A DNA stretch of 64,000 nucleotides from CAYRHJ01 sp964424105 (GCA_964424105.1 CAYRHJ010000038.1:92604-156603); one strand, 5' to 3'. Shown: positions 56,404 to 64,000, counted from the first letter of the stretch. Program-made: numbers and translations. The notes: a model not told the origin generated them from the sequence alone.

Positions 56404-57540
56404 GTGGCGATCGCCTGTTCGAGCCTGATTCTGTGGGGATGCGAGCGCACCACGCAGATGACGCTGGACGAGTTTCTTCAAATGCAGGCCAATGAGGATG
56501 CGATCAAAGCGGCTGAAGTGGCGGAATTGAGTCCGCCGATCGCGGTCGACGAATACCTGACGACCTATCGGGTTGGTTCCGGCGATGTGCTGAACGTGAC
56601 GATGACCGGGTTGGACGGCCCGACGCTTTCAAGCTCGTTCCGCGCCCGGGTGGATCACGCCGGCAGGGTAGACTTGCCCCTGGTGGGCGAGATCGACGTT
56701 GTGGGCAAGGATGAAGCCAACGTTGAGGACGCGATCAAAGCCGCCTATGTGCCACAAATCGTTCGGGAGTTGACGGTCAACGTTGAAGTGGCCACGTTCG
56801 AGACGACCAACGTCGTCGTGACGGGCGCTGCGGAGACGCCCGGTTTGGTTCCGCTGCGGCGAACGGAACGAAACCTGTTGTACGCCGTGGCTGCGGCTGG
56901 GGGCGTTTCGAGTGGTGCGTCGGGACGGGTTTCGGTCTCCCGCGTTCGCGAGCCGGGCGTAATCGAGTCCTTCAATCTGACGGACCCGTCGGGGCTGGCG
57001 CAGTCATTGACGGCTGGTCCGCTTCTTTCGGGCGATATTGTCACCATCGAAGCCGCCCGTCCCAACACGGTATTCGTGGGCGGGCTGGTCAATCGCCCTG
57101 GTCAACAGTTCTTCGCAACGGGCGTGCCCTACACGCTGTTACAGGTCATCGCGTCGGCGGGTGGATTGCGATCGGACGTTCTGCCGCGCATCGGAAACCT
57201 GATTCGGCGCATGCCCGACGGCAGCGACGTGCGGGTGAAGCTGGATCTGGATCGCATCAAGCGGGGCGACGATCCGAATATCGTCGTATCCGCTGGCGAC
57301 ATTTTGTGGATCCCGGATACATGGGACACGCGTTTGCAGGATTTCGTCAATCGGAACCTGTTCATCCGTGCCGGTTTCAGCTTGAATTACAATATGTCGG
57401 GTATCGATTTTCTTAACAGTGCGGCCAAGGCCCAGTCGCTTCAAGGATCCAATTTGGAGAATAGTTTCGATCCCCTGGGTTTCCTGACGCGCAATGCGGC
57501 GTTGCAAACGCTTTCGACCGCGCCGCCTCCAACGCCGTGA
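56404..57540 (+). CDS. Polysaccharide export lipoprotein, Wza-like
   Basis: Outer-membrane export channel component. A Poly_export domain begins with YRVGSGDVLNVTMTG (about residue 55), followed by the SLBB-type domains (TGAAETPGLVPL, VFVGGLVNRPGQQF, GDILWIPDTWD). The lipobox LWGC puts the lipid Cys at residue 13 from GTG 56404. This is short for a signal peptide and lacks the positive N-region, but no other ATG/GTG/TTG lies between this point and the previous gene's stop at 56347. The frame is open back to 56029 within the upstream gene. A non-standard or upstream start is possible. The next gene overlaps by GTGA. Confidence 0.87.
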   Translation: MAIACSSLILWGCERTTQMTLDEFLQMQANEDAIKAAEVAELSPPIAVDEYLTTYRVGSGDVLNVTMTGLDGPTLSSSFRARVDHAGRVDLPLVGEIDVVGKDEANVEDAIKAAYVPQIVRELTVNVEVATFETTNVVVTGAAETPGLVPLRRTERNLLYAVAAAGGVSSGASGRVSVSRVREPGVIESFNLTDPSGLAQSLTAGPLLSGDIVTIEAARPNTVFVGGLVNRPGQQFFATGVPYTLLQVIASAGGLRSDVLPRIGNLIRRMPDGSDVRVKLDLDRIKRGDDPNIVVSAGDILWIPDTWDTRLQDFVNRNLFIRAGFSLNYNMSGIDFLNSAAKAQSLQGSNLENSFDPLGFLTRNAALQTLSTAPPPTP

Positions 57541-58691
57541 ACACCGTGACGATGGACAAGCCCGTTGCGGCACTCACCGGCGTTCCCGCGTTGCTGGAGT
57601 CGCTGCGTGGGACGTCGCTGCGCGGGCTGCGGCGGATGTATCTGCCGAGCGAGCAGATGTTTTGCCATTGCATTCGCCGTGGAGCGGCGGGTGACGTTCC
57701 GGAGGGTGTCAGCCGGCGATACACGGCCATTGTTATGATCGGCTTGGCGACCGAATCAACCGCTGCCGCGGGCGCGATTTTGGATGGCGGAACCACGCGG
57801 GATCTTGGCGATCGATTGCTGAGTGACGTTGAGCGGGTATCGAATCTTGGCGACGTAGCGCTGACGTATTGGGCGACGCGCTTGCATGATCATCCGCGGT
57901 CGGATGTGGCGCTGGAGCGGTTGCGACAGCTTGACCCGGTTCGAGGCAGACATCCCACGGTCGAAATTGCCTGGACCTTGGCATCACTATCCGTTCCGGG
58001 TAGGGAGATGCCGGACGCAGCCCTGGCCCGCAAGGTGGCCGGAAGGTTGTCGTCTTGTTATCATGAACCGAGCGGCGCGTTCAGTCATTGGCCGGCTGAT
58101 GCAAGCCCGACGTGGTTGCGCAGACATGTGAGTTGTTTCGCCGATCTGGTTTATCCGACGCAGGCCCTTTCGTATTACCATCAGGCGACGGGCGATACCC
58201 AATCGGCCGCCTTGGCCAAGCGGTGCGGCGCTTTCATGTGCGCTGGTCAGGGAGCCGCGGGTCAGTGGTGGTGGCATTTCGACGTGCGGACTGGCCGAGT
58301 GGTGGAGGGGTATCCGGTTTATGCCGTGCATCAGGACGCGATGGCGCCGATGGCGTTGTTTGCGTTGGAAGAGGCCTGCGGCGACACGCACCGCGACGCC
58401 GTCGAACGGGGGTTGCACTGGTTACAGTCATCGGTCGAGCTGGAAGGCGGAACGTTGATGGATGAAGACGCCGACCTGGTCTGGCGGAAGGTCGCCCGTC
58501 ACGAGCCGGGCAAACTCGCCCGCACGTTGCACGCGGCCGCCAGTCGGATTCATCCGGGTTTACGGGCGCCAATGGTCGACGTGATGATGAAACCGGGGCG
58601 GATCGATTACGAATGCAGACCCTATCACCTGGGTTGGATCCTTCACGCCTTTCCGGCGAATCGAGCAAAAGCATGGCCGACGTCGGCGTGA
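57537..58691 (+). CDS. Alpha/alpha-toroid protein in the exopolysaccharide cluster
   Basis: A 384-residue soluble-looking protein. Repeated helix-turn-helix units with Trp/His/Tyr (HWPADASPTWLRRHV, DLVYPTQALSYYHQATGDTQ, QWWWHFDVRTGRVVEGYP, GLHWLQSSVEL) suggest a six-hairpin or terpenoid-cyclase-like toroid of glycan-active enzymes. No catalytic assignment can be made. The start is GTG 57537, which overlaps the TGA of the Wza gene (GTGA). It could be an epimerase or lyase for the polymer, or a structural protein. Confidence 0.72.
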   Translation: MNTVTMDKPVAALTGVPALLESLRGTSLRGLRRMYLPSEQMFCHCIRRGAAGDVPEGVSRRYTAIVMIGLATESTAAAGAILDGGTTRDLGDRLLSDVERVSNLGDVALTYWATRLHDHPRSDVALERLRQLDPVRGRHPTVEIAWTLASLSVPGREMPDAALARKVAGRLSSCYHEPSGAFSHWPADASPTWLRRHVSCFADLVYPTQALSYYHQATGDTQSAALAKRCGAFMCAGQGAAGQWWWHFDVRTGRVVEGYPVYAVHQDAMAPMALFALEEACGDTHRDAVERGLHWLQSSVELEGGTLMDEDADLVWRKVARHEPGKLARTLHAAASRIHPGLRAPMVDVMMKPGRIDYECRPYHLGWILHAFPANRAKAWPTSA

Positions 58692-59464
58692 AGTCGGTGG
58701 ATAGGCCCACGCGTTTGCTTTTCGGAATTCCCATTCACGCGATGACGATGGATGACGTTCTGTCGGTTGTGGCCGACACGATTGAAAGGCGATCGCGTTT
58801 GCTGATCGGCGTGGTGAACGCGGCCAAGCTGGTCAATATGCGCCGCAGCGAGTTGCTGCGCGAATCCGTCTTGTCGTCCGACGTTGTATTGGCCGACGGG
58901 ATGGCTGTTGTTTGGGCGATGCGACTGCTGGGTCGAAGTATTCCGGAGCGCGTGGCTGGCATTGATCTGATGACGCGAATGCTGGAAATGGGTAGCGAGC
59001 GTCATTGGCGGGTGTTCTGTCTGGGGGCCACCGAGGAGGTGTCGGGGGCTACGGTCGATCGGATAAAGCGGGAATATGCGGGCGTGGTCATCGCTGGGCG
59101 GCGTGACGGATTTTTCAAGGCGGACGAAGAGCAGGCGGTGGTGGATGAGGTTAGACGATCCAACGCGGATATCCTGTTCGTGGCGATGAGTCCGCCGAAG
59201 AAGGAACAATTTCTGGCGCGTTGGTTCGACGAGTTAAATGTGCCGGTTTGTCATGGCGTGGGCGGTGCGTTTGACGTGTTGGCCGGCAAGACGAAGCGTG
59301 CACCGGTCATCTGGCAGAAGTTGGGTATGGAGTGGTTGTACCGGGTCGTACAGGAACCGCGTCGGATGTGGCGCCGCTACCTGGTCACGAATACGCTGTT
59401 TTGCTGGATGCTGGCCGGTGAAGTGTTTTCGGCGGTCTTTCGCCGGAAGCCGCGGCTCCGATAG
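58673..59464 (+). CDS. WecG/TagA/CpsF-family glycosyltransferase
   Basis: GT26 transferase of 263 residues that adds N-acetylmannosamine-type sugars to a lipid-linked intermediate. Diagnostic features: GVVNAAKLVNMRRS, SDVVLADGMAVVWAMRLLG, RVAGIDLM and the late CHGVGGAFDVLAG motif, followed by GMEWLYRVVQEPRRMWRRYL. ATG 58673 (MADVG) overlaps the upstream gene by 19 bases. It is the last gene of the polysaccharide cluster; no flippase or Wzy polymerase is visible in the window. Confidence 0.94.
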   Translation: MADVGVKSVDRPTRLLFGIPIHAMTMDDVLSVVADTIERRSRLLIGVVNAAKLVNMRRSELLRESVLSSDVVLADGMAVVWAMRLLGRSIPERVAGIDLMTRMLEMGSERHWRVFCLGATEEVSGATVDRIKREYAGVVIAGRRDGFFKADEEQAVVDEVRRSNADILFVAMSPPKKEQFLARWFDELNVPVCHGVGGAFDVLAGKTKRAPVIWQKLGMEWLYRVVQEPRRMWRRYLVTNTLFCWMLAGEVFSAVFRRKPRLR

Positions 59465-59512
59465 GCAATCGCCGTGCGAACGTCCGGGCGGGCGGCGAGC
59501 GTGTTTTGTGGA

Positions 59513-59950
59513 TTACCAGGTATCGTGGGCGCCGTCGTTGGCCCTCAATTCGCCGGTGGTTTCGTTGTAGTACCATCCCGTGGTGCCGTCGAGCGCGTTT
59601 TTGAGGGTCGCGAGGTCGTTAAAGGGGTTGGTGGGCATGGCACGAATATATGGCCCATAGGGAAAGCCGACTGTTCCGATGGCGGCGGTGGACTTGTCGG
59701 CTTTGCTGGCCAATGTCAATTCATTTACAAAGGTGGCATAGGTTGGGTAGGAGTCGTTGTGCTCGATCTTGAATAGCGATATTTGCGAGCGAATGGCCCG
59801 CAGGTTGGCTTTCAGGGTAGCGTCCTTTGTCGACGTTGTGGCGCTGGAGAACTCCGGAATCACGACGAGCGCCAGAATAGAAAGGACGATGACGACAACC
59901 AGGACTTCGACCAGCGTAAAGCCCCGCACCTGACGCGTTTGCACCTGCAT
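59513..59950 (-). CDS. GspG-like major pseudopilin
   Basis: A 145-residue type II secretion or type IV pilus-like pseudopilin. The prepilin signal RGFTLVEV is cleaved at Gly|Phe and is followed by the hydrophobic LVVVIVLSILALVVIP helix. The remainder (ANLRAIRSQISLFKIEHNDSYPTYATF ... GPYIRAMPTNPFND) is typical of GspG. ATG 59950 is chosen because GCGGAGAA (with TTCTCC at plus-strand 59955-59960) lies just upstream. Together with the 8172 pseudopilin it implies a secretion machine encoded elsewhere. It is convergent with the WecG gene. Confidence 0.9.
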   Translation of the reverse strand: MQVQTRQVRGFTLVEVLVVVIVLSILALVVIPEFSSATTSTKDATLKANLRAIRSQISLFKIEHNDSYPTYATFVNELTLASKADKSTAAIGTVGFPYGPYIRAMPTNPFNDLATLKNALDGTTGWYYNETTGELRANDGAHDTW

Positions 59951-60225
59951 TTGATTCTCCGCTTTCCGGTGGAGAAATTCCACGCCGCCCCGAAACACGC
60001 GTTATATGGGATGGCGCAAACACTCGTCCGCTGGCAGATGTATCGGTTGTCCGTCGCGTCGAATTCACCGCCAACCACACACTTCTCGTGAATGGGAGAT
60101 ATCGGACCCAAATTCGGGTGGCTGTGAACGTTGGGCCGGAACCGTTGCGTTTTGACTTGCCCGATCGAATTGAAATCGGACCTGCCTCGCTTGTCGTGAA
60201 GTGGCCTGGGGGCGAGAATGTGACA

Positions 60226-61563
60226 ATGGGTTTACCAACCGTTGCCATTGTGGGCCGTCCAAATGTTGGGAAGAGCAGCCTGTTGAATGCGTTGGCGGGT
60301 CGCCGGGTCAGTATTGTCGAACCGACGCCGGGCGTGACGCGTGATCGGGTCAGTGCGCTGTGTGACGTGGATGGGCTGTTCGTCGAGCTGGTGGACACGG
60401 GGGGATACGGGATCGTCGATCGTGACGATCTGACCGAGCACGTCGAAAGGCAGATTCGCTTCGCCATCGAGCGTGCGGATTTGATCCTTTTTGTGGTGGA
60501 CGTGCGAGACGGAGTCATGCCGCTGGACACGACCATGGCGGGGATTCTGCGGAATCATCATTCTCGCGTACTGCTGGTGGCCAACAAAGCGGACGCACCG
60601 GAGATTGCACCGCAGTCAGCCGAATTCGAGCGACTGGGGTTTGGCGAGCCGATTTGTGTTTCAGCCGCGCACGGACTGGGCCGGGCCGATCTCAGAACGA
60701 CGATTGCTGAGCGCTTGCGTCGGGAAACTGCGGAGATGCCGATTGATCCGGTGATGAAAGTCGCGTTGGTGGGCCGTCGAAACACGGGCAAGAGCACGTT
60801 TATCAACGCGCTTGCGGGCGAGGAGCGTGTCATCGTCAGCGAGGTGGCGGGCACCACGCGCGACGCGGTGGACGTGCTTTTCGAGAAGGAAAATCGAACG
60901 TTTCTGGCCATCGACACCGCGGGCGTGCGCAAGCGGAGCAAGCTGGCAGACTCGATCGAGTTCTATGCGACGTCCCGCGTCCACGCGTCGGTGCGGCGGG
61001 CTGATGTGGTCTTGATGCTGCTGGACGCGGAGAAATCGACGTCGATGGTGGACAAGAAGCTGGCCCGGCTGCTGGCGGATGAATTCAAGCCAGTGGTCAT
61101 TGTGATCAATAAATGGGATCTAGCCAAGGGGCGCGCGTCGACGGAGGAGTACGGTGAATACCTGACTAAGACGCTGGTGGGTCTGGATTTCGCGCCGGTG
61201 GTGTTCACGTCTGCAAAGTCGAATCACAACGTGTGGGCGGCCATCGATACGGCGACGGCGTTGTTCAATCAGAATCGTACGCGGGTGGGCACGGGGGTGT
61301 TGAATCGCGCGCTACAGGAAGTCATGGCGCTACGCGGGCCGTCTCAAAAACGGGGGACCAAGCCACCCAGAATCTACTTCGCGACGCAGGTGGCGGTCTG
61401 TCCGCCGACGCTGGTGCTGTTCGTGAATCACGTTTCGTCGATCGACGAAAACTATATGCGCTTTTTGACCAACCAGTTTCGCGAGCGCTTGCCGTTTTCG
61501 GAGGTTCCGTTTCGATTGGCCTTGCGCCCGCATCGACAGCCCGTGGAGTCGGCGGTTCAATGA
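60226..61563 (+). CDS. der: Ribosome-assembly GTPase Der (EngA)
   Basis: Tandem-domain GTPase needed for 50S subunit maturation. The first G1 motif GRPNVGKS is at residues 10-17, with DTGGYG and NKAD; the second G1 GRRNTGKS is near residue 182 with DTAGVRKR and NKWD. A C-terminal KH-like domain follows, ending with VPFRLALRPH. ATG 60226 gives 445 residues, matching the family; the frame is open further to 60088 but the extension is not family-like. It stands alone between the pseudopilin and the selenoprotein gene. Confidence 0.96.
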   Translation: MGLPTVAIVGRPNVGKSSLLNALAGRRVSIVEPTPGVTRDRVSALCDVDGLFVELVDTGGYGIVDRDDLTEHVERQIRFAIERADLILFVVDVRDGVMPLDTTMAGILRNHHSRVLLVANKADAPEIAPQSAEFERLGFGEPICVSAAHGLGRADLRTTIAERLRRETAEMPIDPVMKVALVGRRNTGKSTFINALAGEERVIVSEVAGTTRDAVDVLFEKENRTFLAIDTAGVRKRSKLADSIEFYATSRVHASVRRADVVLMLLDAEKSTSMVDKKLARLLADEFKPVVIVINKWDLAKGRASTEEYGEYLTKTLVGLDFAPVVFTSAKSNHNVWAAIDTATALFNQNRTRVGTGVLNRALQEVMALRGPSQKRGTKPPRIYFATQVAVCPPTLVLFVNHVSSIDENYMRFLTNQFRERLPFSEVPFRLALRPHRQPVESAVQ

Positions 61564-61796
61564 AAGTTTGCGATTGAACGGGTTGCGTCAGGGGAGTACA
61601 CTTGATGCGTTCGATTCGAGCCACCGACCCCGCGAACGGCCCGTGCGATTACTGCGCCGTGCGAGCCGATGGAAGCAAGGAGCATGCGATGCGGAATGTT
61701 GAATTCGGGAAGGCGATCTTGGTTGGGCGGAATCGTCCGGACGTGGCCAAGACGATACATCCTCGTCAATTGGGAGTGCGCCGGGGGATTTGTGGA

Positions 61797-62576
61797 ATGC
61801 GTCGTACCATCGCACCGCGGGCGGTGCTGGCTGCGACGGCGTTACTCGCTTTCGCGTCGTGTGCCGGCCGGAAAGCGGCGGATTCGGATCAGATGACGAC
61901 TCGCAACGCACCATCCGAGGAACCGGCCGGCAGCGTGTCGCAGCCGCGTCAATTCAATGTAGACGAGTTTATCGCCCGGGTTGACGCTTCGCCCCCGGAA
62001 GAGCAGCCGCCCAATTGGAATCACGTCAAGAGGCTGATGGCTCGCAGGGCGCCGTCCGTGGGTGAAACCGCGCCGGATTTCACGTTACCCGCGTTTGATG
62101 GATCGGGAAGCGTGACTCGTTCGGCATTTCATGACGGGCGCCCGCTGGTTCTGATTTTCGGCAGCTATACGTGACCGCCTTTTCGGCGCCAGGCTGGCGC
62201 CTTGGAGCGGATCTATCAGGAATATCGCGACCGAGTGGCGTTCTTGTTCGTGTACATTCGCGAAGCCCATCCGGACGACGAGTGGCAAATGGAATCCAAT
62301 CTGAAGACCGGCGTGGTTTTTGAGCAGCCCAAGACGATGGGCGCCCGATCCAACGTCGCTCAAAAATGTTGTTCCACTCTGAAGCTGACCATGCCTTGCG
62401 TGGTGGACGACATGAACAACAGCGTTGACGAAGCCTACGCGGGTTGGCCTGAACGATTGTTTGTCGTCGGCGAAGACAACAAGGTGAAATACGCTGGAAT
62501 CGTCGGGCCATTTGGATTTAACCCCGCTGCTGTGGAGACTTGGCTGCACGAAAACGTCGGCCAGCCGGAGGACTGA
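61797..62576 (+). CDS. Iodothyronine-deiodinase-family selenoprotein (lipoprotein), TGA read as selenocysteine
   Basis: A 259-residue thioredoxin-fold lipoprotein whose gene contains one in-frame TGA at 62172-62174 (residue 126). Read as selenocysteine it restores PLVLIFGSYTUPPF, matching the PLVLNFGSCTUPPF active site of vertebrate deiodinases. The following VYIREAHPDDEW, PCVVDDMNNS and PERLFVV...YNP-like segments also align with deiodinases. The N-terminus has a lipobox (FASC, Cys22) and a polar linker. Start ATG 61797 follows GGGGGATTTGTGG. A SECIS-like hairpin begins right after the TGA. The substrate is unknown; bacterial members of this family are probably redox or dehalogenating enzymes. 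The TGA could be a true stop in a decayed gene, but the intact downstream frame argues against it. Confidence 0.9.
62175..62210 (+). promoter_or_regulatory. Bacterial SECIS-like hairpin for selenocysteine insertion
   Basis: Immediately downstream of the in-frame TGA (62172-62174). CCGC 62175-62178 pairs with GCGG 62207-62210. An internal loop leads to GGCGCC 62185-62190 paired with GGCGCC 62196-62201, closing on the loop AGGCT (62191-62195). Bacterial SECIS elements sit inside the coding frame with an apical loop guanine about 16-37 bases after the UGA; here the loop Gs are at 18-19. This supports SelB-dependent decoding. The stem is also compatible with the coding frame, which continues through it. 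Confidence 0.75.
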
Positions 62577-62618
62577 CAGGCGACAGCGGCGCAGGCGGCA
62601 TACGACCGTGTCAACGCG

Positions 62619-62843
62619 ATGCAGTTCATCCGGAATCAGGTGGGTTGCCACTTCAACGCACCGGGCATGGACATTCCCGACGACGATGTCCGCGACTTTG
62701 GCACCGCCACCATCGAACTCATCCAGGCGATCACGTGCCCCAATTGTGGCGCACTGGCAACCAAGAAGGCCACGGATGGAACCCACCTGCGTTGCTCGTG
62801 TGCGAAGAAGGCGTCCCGCATGACGCCTGTGGCTATTCAATAG
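62619..62843 (+). CDS. Small zinc-ribbon protein (hypothetical)
   Basis: A 74-residue reading frame, in the same frame as and 42 bases after the selenoprotein stop. It contains C-P-N-C-G ... C-S-C, a likely zinc ribbon, at residues about 40-60. ATG 62619 has no clear ribosome-binding site, so translation may rely on coupling. It ends 5 bases before the macrodomain gene. It may belong to that defence-like unit or be spurious; I lean slightly to real because of the Cys pattern. Confidence 0.45.
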   Translation: MQFIRNQVGCHFNAPGMDIPDDDVRDFGTATIELIQAITCPNCGALATKKATDGTHLRCSCAKKASRMTPVAIQ

Positions 62844-62848
62844 AGGAT

Positions 62849-63694
62849 ATGAAAGTGAGCCGATTGCTCATCCATCTTGGACAGTCGTTGCTCGGCGGAC
62901 TCGGCCTTGTGTGGTTGTTTCTCGAAGCTTTCTATGCCCTTGGACCGGCGAACGAGTCAAAGGTCGGGTTCATGGCTTTCCTTCTGGCTGGCTTGCTGGT
63001 GGGCGGTAACTGGTTCGCCGTTGACGGCTGGTGCGTCACCGGCTTCCTGAAGCGTACTATCGAGATCACGAGCAACGCCATCGATGCGCCGATCACGATT
63101 ATGTTCGGTGATCTGTTCGCCCAAGACGGTTGCAAAGCCGTCTCCGTCAACGAGTTCTTCGATAGCGCCGTCGACGAAAAGCACGTAGCCACGAACACCC
63201 TGCACGGCTTGATGCTGACTCAATGCTGGGCGGGTAACACGGCTGATTGGGATAAGCAGGTTGCACAAGACCTGGCCAATACGCCTCCCGAAGCCGTGGC
63301 GACGCGGCCCCCACCCGGCAAGCCGAATCGATACGCCATCGGGACAACCGCGTCAGTTTCCAGAAACGGCCACGATTTCCTGTGCGTGGTATTGACGAAG
63401 ACTTGCACGACGTCGCTCGAGGCTTCGGCAACATCGGATGACCTTCAACACGCCGTGCGCGGCCTGCTGGCGAAGGCACGTACGGTATGCTCCGGTCGGC
63501 CCCTGAACATACCGCTTCTTGGCAGTGGCCTTGCACGCACTGGAATCAAGCCCAACATCATCGTCGATCTCATTCTGCTCGCGATCTTTGAGGAAAGCAG
63601 GACGCGAAAGATCACGAACCACATCCGGATCGTTCTGCCCATCGCGATGAGGAAACGCATTGACCTGACGACCATCCAGAGGGACTGGAGATAA
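62849..63694 (+). CDS. Two-TM macrodomain protein, ThsA-like (type II Thoeris effector type)
   Basis: A 281-residue protein. Two transmembrane helices lie at about 10-30 and 38-57 (SLLGGLGLVWLFLEAFYAL; GFMAFLLAGLLVGGNWFAV). From about residue 77 a Thoeris-type macrodomain follows: ITIMFGDLFAQDGCKAVSVNEFFDSAVD, THRLHG-type NTLHGLML and PLLGSGLARTGI. Two-TM macrodomain proteins paired with TIR proteins are known antiphage effectors sensing a TIR-made ADP-ribose signal. ATG 62849 is used; GTG 62855 with AGAGGA 7 bases upstream is equally likely. A TIR-like gene begins 2 bases after the stop, which fits the pair. Confidence 0.78.
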   Translation: MKVSRLLIHLGQSLLGGLGLVWLFLEAFYALGPANESKVGFMAFLLAGLLVGGNWFAVDGWCVTGFLKRTIEITSNAIDAPITIMFGDLFAQDGCKAVSVNEFFDSAVDEKHVATNTLHGLMLTQCWAGNTADWDKQVAQDLANTPPEAVATRPPPGKPNRYAIGTTASVSRNGHDFLCVVLTKTCTTSLEASATSDDLQHAVRGLLAKARTVCSGRPLNIPLLGSGLARTGIKPNIIVDLILLAIFEESRTRKITNHIRIVLPIAMRKRIDLTTIQRDWR

Positions 63695-63696
63695 CT

Positions 63697-63790
63697 ATGG
63701 CGAACCGCACCGGCACCTACGTGGCATTCGACGGATTGGGGCAAACGGACCCGACGAAATCGGACTTCCGCTACTACAGCACGATCCACG
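63697..63790 (+). pseudogene. Truncated TIR-like (ThsB-type) gene, 5' fragment
   Basis: Starts with ATG 63697 behind a good GGAG (6 bases upstream), so this is a genuine gene start. The visible 31 residues (NRTGTYVAFDGLGQTDPTKS, then DFRYYSTIHD) match the N-terminus of TIR-like proteins that partner macrodomain effectors. After about 63790 the sequence changes to an istB tail in another frame, and continued translation in the original frame becomes low-complexity Arg/Gly/His. The signalling enzyme is therefore lost here, leaving the effector without its partner. Confidence 0.65.
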
Positions 63791-64000
63791 ATGATGACCT
63801 CCAACCGGCCGCTGGAGGACTGGGGGAAGCTGGTCGGCGACGTACCCGCGGCCACGGACATCCTCGACCGCTTCCTGCATCATACGGAGGTCATCACCAT
63901 CACCGGCAAAAGCTATCGATTACGAAACAAAACAGCGAAGGAGCCCGACCGAAAGTCGGAGCCGAAAACCGTGGGCGCTTGCACGGAACCGTCAGCATGA
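63791..64000 (+). pseudogene. 3' remnant of an IS21-family istB (transposition helper ATPase) gene
   Basis: The C-terminal 69 residues of IstB: TSNRPLEDWGKLVGDVPAAT, then DRFLHHTEVITITGKSYRLRNK, a characteristic ending of the IS21 helper protein. The upstream part (AAA+ domain) and istA are absent, and the junction lies at about 63786-63796 inside the TIR gene. The stop is at 63998-64000, the very end of the window, so the IS right end, if present, lies outside. It marks an IS-linked deletion or recombination event. Confidence 0.8.

Noticed and set aside
60088..60225. N-terminal extension of Der from 60088
   Set aside because: Der proteins begin within a few residues of the first GTPase motif; the extension has no family match and ATG 60226 fits.
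61602..61796. Upstream extension of the selenoprotein from 61602
   Set aside because: The extension adds 65 residues before a clear lipoprotein signal that begins at ATG 61797.
62540..62848. N-terminal extension of the macrodomain protein from 62540
   Set aside because: It overlaps the selenoprotein end and zinc-ribbon frame, has Arg-rich shadow composition, and a membrane-protein start lies at 62849/62855.

Overview
The window is a bacterial chromosome segment of roughly 57-60% G+C that reads like a member of the Planctomycetota or a close PVC relative. The pointers are a zinc-ribbon Ser/Thr kinase with a TPR tail, many thrombospondin-type-3 and FG-GAP surface proteins, prepilin-type pseudopilins, large arrays of multiheme cytochromes, and long planctomycete-style hypothetical proteins. 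This placement is inferred from gene content; no 16S gene is present.

Layout. 1-5.9 kb is housekeeping: psd-pssA (phosphatidylethanolamine synthesis), gltX, a PfkB kinase, thpR and recA. 5.9-12.2 kb holds an ASCH-like protein, a REC-XRE regulator, an SDR reductase next to a pseudopilin carrying calcium-binding repeats, and a large beta-helix/FG-GAP exoprotein. 12.7-19.4 kb holds a Ser/Thr kinase and smc. 19.5-29.3 kb is an electron-transfer locus: two divergent units encoding a monoheme lipoprotein, a TSP3 protein, a pentaheme lipoprotein, an outer-membrane beta-barrel, two NHL-propeller lipoproteins and three soluble multiheme cytochromes. Together these look like a porin-cytochrome conduit. 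An FHA-GAF histidine kinase follows. 32.1-42.5 kb is a seven-gene minus-strand run (three SPFH/HflK-HflC-like proteins, an ABC-2 exporter, a TPR-like membrane protein, a DUF2892 protein) with a divergent ABC-2 permease. A repeat-rich spacer follows, then a three-gene minus-strand unit that starts with a small cysteine-rich exported protein. 45.9-47.9 kb is a lipoprotein subtilase. 48.6-59.5 kb is an exopolysaccharide cluster (heparinase-like lyase, nucleotidyltransferase-like protein, Wzc-like kinase, fused sugar transferase, Wza-like exporter, toroid protein, WecG/TagA transferase). 59.5-61.6 kb holds a GspG-like pseudopilin and der.

Most notable is 61797-62576. Two reading frames separated by a single in-frame TGA form one gene when the TGA is read as selenocysteine. 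The product is an iodothyronine-deiodinase-family lipoprotein with the FGS-x-T-U-PPF active site, and a bacterial SECIS-like hairpin begins directly after the TGA. A standard gene caller would break it in two. The window ends with a type II Thoeris-like defence remnant: an intact 2TM-macrodomain protein followed by a TIR-like gene cut off after about 30 codons by the tail of an IS21-family istB gene.
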